Assembly (NCBI GenBank): GCA_026413225.1 | Contig: CM048552.1 | Coordinates: 188,328,053-188,392,052 of the forward strand | DNA from: Otis tarda | Taxonomy: Eukaryota; Chordata; Aves; Otidiformes; Otididae | DNA length: 64,000 nucleotides | Reading direction: 5' to 3' | Part shown: in pieces, positions 55,486 to 64,000 of the stretch | Layout: each line of letters starts with the position of its first letter | Numbering within the stretch: the first letter of the stretch is position 1 | Translations under genes and position numbers: made by a program | Notes under the pieces: model-generated | The model's input: only the letters and a program-made list of their open reading frames with translations | The model's database searches: none | What the model was told of the DNA's origin: nothing

Positions 55486-57710
55486 AATGCCTAGTCATGT
55501 CACTAGATGCAAAGCTTCCTTTCCCAGATCCCTATTGGAAAAATCCTCAGAAATAATGACTTCTGTAACCGTGCTGTATCCTTTTTTCCTGTGAAAGATA
55601 TGCATTTAGGGTTTAGTTACATTGCTTGAGGAGGATGGACATCTATTGCTACTGGAGGTGTTCTAGCATATCCCACATTTTTGCCTGGTGCTGTCAGGTG
55701 TCCTGCAGGACTTCAGGGACACTTTCCCCATTCTGGCCTGGCTGCTGCGGAATCCATGTCTCCCACAGCACTGCGTATGCCTGGTTAGACAACTGGAACA
55801 AGCCCTTACTTTCTTAATAGCATTAAGGCAGTATACCCTGCACAGGGCACTGGCACTGTACACACAAAACTTGAAAACAAGCTTTTATTTTCTTTAAGAA
55901 AAGCAATGTGAACTTAGAGCATGGGAACTTGTAAGGAGTTTTCAATCATGATATCAACTGATGTTACTCCCTTTCAAATTTATTTTTCTGCTCTTGTTTT
56001 CCTAATATGGTACTTCTGTCATGTATTTCTAAGTTACTGTCTATGTTCTAGTTGCAGTTCTGCTGTGTAATAACACTTGTAGCTGTTGCAGCTCTGAAAT
56101 CCTGCAGTTGCTTTGTACATTAAGCTGGGCGGCTTTTTGAAGGCATGTGGAAAAGCTATGTCAGTTTACAATCATCAATCAATCCTGATATCACTGAACT
56201 GAATTTTATCAAGTTTCATTATTGGCTAAGCACTATTTATTCACTCTATGGTGCTGTACAGTGAAAATAAAATTATACCAGATTAGCCCATAATAGCTCT
56301 ATCACATCTGACTGTGCTTCTGCTGGGAAGCACACCAACCATGCCATGGGGACAGCCTCCCTGCATGCTCTTCCAGTGGCAACAGCAGCAGTGGAACACG
56401 GAGCTCTTCCCTCCTGCTTCCAGGTTTCATGGTTTGTCCACTCTCATGAGCACTCAGGACCGTACTCAAACCTGCTGCGGGAGGTCGGTGGCATTCCATA
56501 TCCCCTCAGAGTAAGTATGAATATGCCTGTTAGGGTGGTTGTGGACTGCTGCTTTATTAAAACCGAAGGAGATATAAACACAATTTTGGCTGTGGTTCCC
56601 CTGGCTCCGGTAAGATCTTTGGTATGTATCTCAATAGAAAAATGCTGCCTTTGTATGGTACACTACTGCAGAAACATGCCTTTCCCTCCACTGAAACTGC
56701 AGTTTGCTATACAGAGTTTCAGTGACTTGGTTCTAAAAATATAAGTGTTATTATTCTAAATTTGACCCTCTCTAGATTATATCCTGACCCAATGCATCAT
56801 GGAGAACATTTTGACCTTTTTTAGATCTTCCTGTTCTCAGGTTTGGGCTTGATTTATCGTGACAAACTGGAACTATTCAATTACTTTATGGAGAAAATTA
56901 GGTTTTTGTTATGATGCAATACAATTATAGCATGACTGACTTTCTCTGAATTTGTATACAATCTCCTTTTTTAAATTTGGAATTGAATAAAATGCCAATT
57001 TTTAATAATCAAGCCAATGATATATGCTGCACCTGCTTTGTAGCTTTTTATCATATAGCCTTCAGCTGCTGTGATATGAATAAACCAATCACAGCTTAAT
57101 TAGATTTGTCCATATTTGTGCATTTTGGTTCTGATATCCATTTTGCACTAGAATATAAATACCATTTATTATAATGGTTATCAAGCCTTACAGCTACAAA
57201 CTCTAATAACTTCGAACTGGGCAAAGGATTGCTTTCAATTTCACAGGATGAAGTGTCAATGAAATATTTACAGTATTTACTATTTTTAATTTTCCATGTA
57301 TTTGTTCTTGAAGATGAGAAGCATGGCCTTGCATTTGCCAAAACAAAAACGTAAACTTGCACACTTTCCTGGGTCACTGAATCATAGCCTTGCCATTGCT
57401 GGCAATCATATCACATAATCCTGTTGATAAATTTATCAAACTGTATTTTAAAACTATTTAAGCAGTTTTCCCCCTACAACTACATAGGGAAATTTGTTCC
57501 AAAATCTCAGTCTTTGGGTGATTAGACAATCCCTAAGTTCCAGAGCACTCTGTATTCTGGAGCTCACTACCAACACAGATGTCAGAGGTTGCAGTCCACT
57601 TCCAACAAATACTCAGAGCAGCAAATGTTATCCATCATTCCTAAATAATACAGGAGGTATATAGAAACAAATCATATGGTCACAGACTACTGTTCATTAG
57701 CAGAAGCTAT
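55486..57710. other. Downstream intergenic DNA
   Basis: No protein gene was recognised. The stretch at 56300-56520 is the least AT-rich part and contains a segment with a strong acceptor and donor, listed separately. The rest is AT-rich and unassigned. Confidence 0.55.
56424..56510 (+). ncRNA. Candidate exon (splice-site bounded), unknown transcript
   Basis: An 87-bp segment preceded by a near-ideal acceptor (CTCTTCCCTCCTGCTTCCAG) and followed by a strong donor (AGA|GTAAGTAT). It is open in two frames but no protein family is recognisable. Splice-like signals occur by chance, so this is only a candidate. It is more likely non-coding than coding. Confidence 0.25.
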
Positions 57711-58325
57711 CATGGGACCACAGGATAATTCAGGTGGGAAGGGACCTCAGAAGGTCTCTAGTCCAGTCTCCTACCCAAGGCAGAGTCAGTCATGAGGCCA
57801 CAACAGGTTGCTTAGGGTTTTATCTCATCTGGCCTTGAAAACCTTCAAAGATGGAGATGTACATAGTCTCTGGGCAACCTGTGCTACTGTCTGGCTGCCC
57901 TTATGGGGAAACAGCTTTCCTTATAACTGATTTCTTGCTTCAACCAATGACCACTGTCCCTCATCCTCCCACCAAGAATCACTGAGAAGAGCTCATCTCC
58001 ATCTTCTGTCACCTCCTCATGAGTACTGGGTGGTTGCCATTGGGTTATTGTCCCCCTCTACAAGCCATCTTTTCACCAGGCTGAATAAGCCTTGATCCTT
58101 GACATCCCTGCTCAGGACGAGTGCTCCAGCCCCTGACCAACTTGGTGACTTCTGCTGGACCAGCTGCCATTTGTTGATGTCTGTCTTAGGCCAAGGGGCC
58201 CAAAACTGGATGTGGTATCCACATGTGGCCTAACAAGTGCTGAGTAGAGGAGGACAATCACTTGCTTCTGTATACTGGCTCTGCTCCTGACAATGCTGCA
58301 GAGTTTGCTCCCTCCCCGAAATACA
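57711..58325 (-). repeat. CR1 LINE 3' part, antisense
   Basis: On the minus strand this shows the CR1 C-terminal RT block and the complete 3' region. Traces include the peptide [18 protein letters not shown], in which YSALVRPH is the conserved CR1 motif and the following residues are frame-damaged. On the plus strand the 3' end reads AATTCAGGTGGGAAGGGACC and AGGTCTCTAGTCCAGTC. The octamer tail has decayed and there are several frameshifts, so it is older than the 43-kb copy. About 600 bp remain. Confidence 0.92.
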
Positions 58326-59373
58326 TATATTTGTCCATTAAAAAAATACCCCAAATCTTCAAAAATGTTTTGAAATGAGAGTTAGGTAGCGCCTGAGGTG
58401 GTTTAACCTCTCTATTTCTTTTTCTTGATAGAAAATTCATAAATCAGTTGCAACTGCAATTTATCTGTCATTCTAGAGTTTTAAATAGTCTATGAAAAAT
58501 ATCAAACTGAAAGACAAGACAGATAATCTGTACATCAACATAAGCATTAATTCTACTCTACATACTTAACCTTTCAGAGAGACAATGGTGTAATTAGATA
58601 TGTCTTTTTTTAGAAGTGACATTTTAGTGTAATCCCTTAAGTAGACAAGATTTTAAGTATATGCTTTTGAGTGAGTATTACATGTTTTTATTGTTATTTA
58701 AAATAATTATTTAAATAATGATGGATCAGAGTAAATGAGGAAAAACTGGAAACAGTTTCAAGTTCAGTTCTCTGAACTCAGTTCTCATCCAGGATGGATG
58801 GTTATTAGGCTAAACAAAAATAGGTGGCCTTTTTTCACCTTCCTCACCAAGAAACAGAATGTTCCTTGAAATTTATATGGATATTTTAGCTGAGTAAAGA
58901 CAGACTGACTCCTTTCATGGACAATCTTATGACCTTTTAGTCTGCTAGGAGTATCTGCTATGAATATCAGTGTGTTAGGGATATTCTATGTTATGCCAAG
59001 CATATTAAATTAAGCCATCACAAGGAAAATGATAATCTGAAAGGAACATATGGCACAACTTCATTATACATATCTACATCATCAGGACCCAGCGCATCGT
59101 TGCCTGCTTTCCTGGCTGCCTAAGAACAGATAAACGATATGTTACACATCCTCCATCACAAAGCGATATCTTGTGGCCCTCAAATATCTCCTCAATGAGC
59201 ACTGTAGGCCATACTTAGCATCACTAAAGTAGCAGCCCAAGGAGTGAGTCAGTAACCATTCAGGTAATTTTCCAGATGTTTTTCTTATAGGGCACATATG
59301 GAGACCACTGCCCGAGTTCCCAAGAGAACGCATTAAAGACAGAGTGTGCGCCCATCTTGATTGTTCCCCTCAG

Positions 59374-59581
59374 AGGCAGTTTCACCTGGGGCAGAGGAAA
59401 ATGCTCATATACAGCTCCTACAACATCCCTGGTGTGTGAGATCCCTGCACCAAGCCTCAGCTCCAGGAACAGAGGGTAAAGACAACAGAAGCGGCCAAGG
59501 TGCTCTATGTGCTCCACGTGCTTTTGAAAACTGTGTGCAGCCCTGCTCTGCATACGTGAATGTCTTCTACAAGAGCTACAA
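59374..59581 (+). ncRNA. Candidate exon (splice-site bounded), unknown transcript
   Basis: A 208-bp segment with acceptor TTGTTCCCCTCAG and donor CTACAA|GTAAGTTTT. It is GC-richer than its flanks. One frame is open across it but the product is not recognisable, and the frame continuing from the segment at 56424 hits a stop. A non-coding exon or chance are the main options. Confidence 0.25.
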
Positions 59582-60112
59582 GTAAGTTTTACTCTCTTTA
59601 CACCATCCAGCAAAATCAATATTTAGGTACACTTAATAAATAAAGGTTTTTGGACTGTGTAGACAGAGTCATGCTGCAAAGCACTTTTACTCCAGCTTGT
59701 CACCATAGAACTATTTCATCAATTAATGTATGGCACCTTCCTGCACAAGACTCCTGAGCAGGCAGTTTTCTACAAATTCCTCTACCTCTAGGCCCAATGA
59801 TTTTATCCTGTTCCCTAAACCTCTGCCAGATGTGACCGCTTTCCAAAACCTTGGCCTTTTGGAAGTGTGGTAGCTGCTAAAGGGAAAGGAAGCAGTTCAT
59901 GTGAACATTTTGTTTTCTGTTAAAGATTCCAGTCACTTCAATGGACTTGGACCAAACTCCATGACCCTGATCCAAAAACTATAGGAGCCAATGGCAAAAA
60001 GTCTACTGGCTTAACTCAAGCACAGACTCTGGGCAAAATGCCATAACTATTCTATATCTGGCTTTATATTATGTTCCAGTAAACTGTCCATCATTTTTCC
60101 TGTGGAAAAAAT

Positions 60113-60127
60113 ACACACACACACACA
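60113..60127. repeat. (AC)n microsatellite
   Basis: Seven AC units in a row following an A run. Confidence 0.85.
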
Positions 60128-60720
60128 TGTACATTTTATAAACAAAAAAAAAAATCCCTATATCTTTCTCAGTTTTGTACTTAACTAAATGTTCCTTGTC
60201 ATCTCAGAATTAACTAAAACAAGATCCTACAAATGCAAAGTCTATGCGGTGCGTAATATTGGCAATTAATATTTATTTAGGAGTTACATCTTCAAAGATC
60301 AGAAACTTTAAAAAACAAATAATGTTTTGTATTGATTTTGCAGACAAACAAGCAGCTGGATTTGGATAATAAAGCACCTTTTTTCGTGAAGCAAGCCAGC
60401 CGCGTATCCTTATCTTGCCTGTTCCAGAGGAAGAAAATGAAAAGTGGATTAACTAACATAATGAACATTTCAAAGGATATAAAGTAAAATCTGTTATATG
60501 CTGTAAGGCTGTGCTTCTTAGCTGATATTACCAGGCTGGGTGGTCCAAAGGGACTCTTTCTACTGCCAAATGGAAAGGACAAAGAACAGAAAGTGAAAAC
60601 ATGGCCATATGTGGGGGCTTTACTGGGGACCCAGCTATAGGGTGGTAGTAGATGCTCTGCACCTATCACTCACAGCAACTCTCCATATGAAGCATTTGGG
60701 TTATTCTCCTCCCATGCTCT

Positions 60721-60768
60721 GAAAGTATCAGTACCTGTGATACAGGTACTGAAAGGATCAGTACCTGT
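60721..60768. repeat. Inverted repeat with partial 30-bp duplication
   Basis: TCAGTACCTGT at 60728-60738 and ACAGGTACTGA at 60742-60752 form perfect 11-bp arms around a 3-base loop. The 18-base word at 60721-60738 recurs at 60751-60768 with one mismatch, so a 30-bp unit appears to be partly duplicated. Confidence 0.85.
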
Positions 60769-61175
60769 ACAGCACCTGGGACAAATATTTCCCAATCTAT
60801 CCGTAGGGCTCCTGGGTCCTATCCTAAAGTAAAGTAACTCCACAGCAAGAGTAAGGGTTAGTAAAGGATTGACCGTGCCTCTTTGCAAAAGCCTGCTGTG
60901 AGTGCTGCCGTTGTCCACATCACACTTTCCAGCTCTTTGCTGTAAGTTGCTGCTGCAGAATATGGCTGTCACTTCTGGGAGGTTTCGAGCTGTTTCTTAC
61001 TAATGGATCAGAGTGCCTTGTTTCAGGAGAATCTATTACTGAAAAATGCCACAGTATGCCGCAGTAAATTGTTTCATTTCCAAAGGTGGTGTTACATCCC
61101 ACTCTCTTGCAGACCATTCAACAACGTTAACATAGTAGTAGTCATCACTAATGCCTTTTCTTTTTTTTTTTTCAG

Positions 61176-61300
61176 GTCCTAGGGGCAACAGCACTGGAAG
61201 TCACACCACAGGTGACAGACCTGTCAGTGGTAAGAGGAAAGAAGTTAACTTTTTACAAGGCAGCAGCATGTAGAAAATAAAGCTAGCCATGCCCAGATGT
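61176..61300 (+). ncRNA. Candidate terminal exon with poly(A) signal
   Basis: Directly preceded by an excellent acceptor: a roughly 20-base pyrimidine tract ending TTCAG at 61175. An AATAAA at 61276-61281 follows about 100 bases later, as in a short last exon. Alternatively a donor at 61230 (CAGTG|GTAAGA) would make a 54-bp internal exon. No protein family is recognisable. Confidence 0.3.
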
Positions 61301-62008
61301 GCAGTGACATTTCAAAGAGGAAGCACATTAAATGTTTAGATCTGCAATGAAATATTAAGCAATCTACATTTGTTGTCAACGTGTAGAAGTGGTATTCACC
61401 TCTCTCTGAAGATTGACTCTGGTTTCATCATGAACTGGTGAGCTGTTTCACGGCTCCTCGGTCTGTAGGTTGTTATGCCTGCGCGTCCTGTCAACATCAA
61501 GGAATGTGAATTACAGGACAGCTTTCTGGGCCAGCCTATCTCTCAAGGGGAATCTGAAAGAGATTTTAGCTAATGGTGTCAGATCGCTGAAGCGTATACC
61601 TTTTTGGGAGCTGATTTTGTATGACCTGTGGCCTGCAGTGTAGCTATGCTTAACTTGCAGCTATCAAACAAGCAATCGGAGAGACCTAACAGATGGCTAG
61701 ATAGAAACTGTTGAAAAATGATAGGGGTCTGCAAATAAGATAAGCTGAAAACTTGTTTTTAAGCAATATTGATAACACACTTGAATGAAAATAATTAGTA
61801 TTGAAATTCTCAACACTGCATCAGAAGACTCGTACATCAGCAGATGATTGCTGCTTGGGTTTTCAGTAACTTCTGTTCCAGGCAATGGAGCTGATTTTGT
61901 CTCTAGCTTATCCAATATTAGCAAGATTGAGGTCTAATTAAATGCGTATTAAGCCTCACACTTCTCCCTTTTTCCCTCCTCCCCTAATTCTACTTCTACA
62001 AGACACTG

Positions 62009-62038
62009 ATCTTCCTAGTGGAAGGTCACTAGGAAGAT
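62009..62038. repeat. 12-bp perfect inverted repeat (hairpin)
   Basis: ATCTTCCTAGTG at 62009-62020 and CACTAGGAAGAT at 62027-62038 are perfect complements around a GAAGGT loop. No U run follows that would suggest a polymerase terminator, and in this genome that would not be expected. Confidence 0.9.
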
Positions 62039-62041
62039 AGA

Positions 62042-62091
62042 ATATATATAGCATTTATATATATATATAAATTATATATATATAATATTTA
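62042..62091. repeat. AT-dinucleotide tract
   Basis: Three blocks of (AT)n interrupted by GCATT and AAATT. The tract begins a few bases after the 12-bp hairpin. Probably polymorphic and cruciform-prone. Confidence 0.85.
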
Positions 62092-64000
62092 TACTAGGTC
62101 ACTGTTATAAATAGTCTCACTCCATACGTGGATATTTCAGGGCTGTATTCTTGAAACAGGCAAATACTTTTCACAAAAGACTCAGCAGTCTCGTTCATAT
62201 GCAGTTTCCTTTGGGAGCCACAGTAGAACTCCCATGAATGCCACACTCAGTGGAGAGTACTTCACTGGCCTTCATAATTAGGAAACATAGCTGCCTGAGC
62301 CTCGTTCAGACAGATTATTTCAACAGTCAAGAAGTAAGTGTACTTAGCAGCAAAGCATGCTGTTCCTTTTTTATTGCCACTAAGACAGCAGGACCATTCA
62401 GAGCTGCCTTCAGCACGATTATAAAATGTTCTGAGCTGCTTGGAGCCATTTCAGTCAATCTGAACATTTATTTCCTTTCATAGCAATGCAGAGTGAAGGT
62501 GCTGACAGTCCTTAAGTGCATTGCTCAAGATATACAGCAATTCACAACCCAGCTTCTGGGGCAGGTGGTTTTAAGCTGTCTGGTGTTTTAGGTAGCACAG
62601 GTATTGCTCCCTCGTGCTGACCTTGTGATGATGCTTTAACCAGCTGCTGTGGATAGGGAGAGATCTCAGGAACAGTGGTACATTAGAGATCTTTTCCTCC
62701 TCTGCATCATGGGCTTGAAGACAGGCCAAGTACCTCGCACCTGATGACTGTAGACCATTGAACGACTATTTTTTTTCCAATCTACTTACCTCTAGCTTTG
62801 CACCTGTTTACTCCTCACCAATCTCCTTACTAATTCAATTGTGAGAATCCACATCAGTGTCTACAGCCACCTATGCTTTCTTAATGGGTTAAAAAAGGAA
62901 AAAGAAACACATCTATGTTGTTCAGCATATTCCATGAAGTTAGATTTATTTGCATAAAAAACGTTCCCAAAAAAAAACAAGTGAGGCTGACAAATGTCCT
63001 GAAGATCCTTTTAGTGCCTAAGAGGCATTGTTGAAACTGTTTAACTGTCTCCTGAGTAATGGATTCTCTGATAAGCAATTTGTTTTGTAGGAAAACAATG
63101 TCACCTCAAATAGCTGAAGGATATAGTAATGACTTTGCCACATTGTCAGTGCTCCATCGTATCTCTTGGCTTCTTAGCACACTACTGTATCGAAAATTAA
63201 TACAAAGGAAACAGAAATTGGCCGCAAACATGTTAAACATGCCACTGCATTTCAAGGATGTAGCTGTTGACTTTACTAATATTAAAACCAGAATCTGGTA
63301 GAAATCTATGCTTTTTGCACAGAATATAAGAGCTGACTTTAGGATGATGGGCCCCATTGCATTATTATTCCTTAGGTCTAAGGATGTTCCTTTCTGGGAC
63401 CTGACAGAACTCGAGGTTTCTTAAGGTGGCTTTGGATTACAGGCACAGCATGGGCTTCCTCTTCTGAGCCATGCCTAATGAAAAAAAGTCATGGAATTCT
63501 CAACTGTTGTCTGATCTCGGTTCAGGACTAAACCTCCTAAAATCTCCGTAACACTGGGAGACTCCATAGCTTTGTTTGATTTGTGGATCAACTGCCTGTG
63601 GAGAAGCGGCATCTAAAAATAGCTGAACATGATGAAGGAACACACTGGGGAGGTTTAGCAATGGAGGAGCAACCTGAGGGAGGCAAGAAGAAAATTGGAC
63701 TGCCTTCTGCAATGTTACTGCTGGTGACAAAGTACCTACTTATTCTTAGCATCCTACAGTTCAGCACAATGATAACATTTTTGTTCTCAATGTGAAAGGG
63801 CTGAACTTAAAGGGAAGCAACCAGATTTCTCATAAGAACCTATCTTATACACTCAGCTATGCTAAATTAAAGGCACTAAATGAGCAATACTGAGACATCT
63901 CCGAACAGTGACTCATGGCCTTGAGCATGTGCACTCTGAGAAGTGAGATAAACCAGCCTGGACAAGGCACCATTCAGGTATGTATTTCTTGTTTGGCATT

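Larger units (their letters stand above)
58326..64000. other. Downstream intergenic DNA
   Basis: No protein-coding gene was recognised on either strand up to the window end. It contains two candidate spliced segments (near 59.5 and 61.2 kb), an (AC)n run, two notable inverted repeats and an AT-dinucleotide tract, each listed separately. The part from 62.1 to 64.0 kb shows nothing I can name. Confidence 0.55.

Noticed and set aside
62009..62038. Intrinsic transcription terminator
   Set aside because: The hairpin is strong, but such terminators are bacterial and no U run follows.
55486..64000. A neighbouring protein gene (for example NHLRC3) converging from the right
   Set aside because: No exon with recognisable coding sequence was found on the minus strand.

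Overview
The window looks like bird nuclear DNA. It carries several CR1 non-LTR retrotransposon remnants, and the best-preserved ones end in the ATTCTATG octamer repeat that marks avian-type CR1 3' ends. Interspersed repeats are otherwise sparse, CpG is generally depleted, and coding sequence occurs only as small exons with canonical splice sites. A crocodilian or turtle is a weaker alternative. No bacterial operons, CRISPR arrays, rRNA or tRNA genes were seen.

The only protein-coding gene I can support is the 3' part of one LHFPL-family (tetraspan) gene on the + strand, most likely LHFPL6 (old name LHFP). Two coding exons are present. The first, at 39680-39778, encodes the end of the third membrane helix and most of extracellular loop 2. 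The last, at 54384-54502, encodes the rest of that loop, the fourth helix and the short basic cytoplasmic tail. Both junctions are phase 1 (a split Gly codon), so the exons join cleanly. The start codon, helices 1-2 and the large 5' coding exon lie upstream of this window. The 3'UTR runs from 54503 to about 55485.

Layout: 1-39679 is the 3' end of a very large intron, with a few old CR1 pieces, a MIR-like remnant, microsatellites and short inverted repeats. 39779-54383 is the last intron (14.6 kb) and holds two sense-strand CR1 insertions. The copy at 43.3-44.4 kb is young enough to keep a roughly 310-codon open reverse transcriptase frame. 55486-64000 is downstream intergenic DNA with one antisense CR1. 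It also has three splice-site-bounded segments, the last followed by AATAAA, that could be a non-coding transcript.

No clearly new biological system is evident. The points most worth a second look are the loop-2 sequence, which mixes LHFPL6-like and LHFPL1-like residues and gains a potential N-glycosylation site, the possible unannotated transcript downstream, the young CR1, and several unusually regular inverted or tandem repeats.
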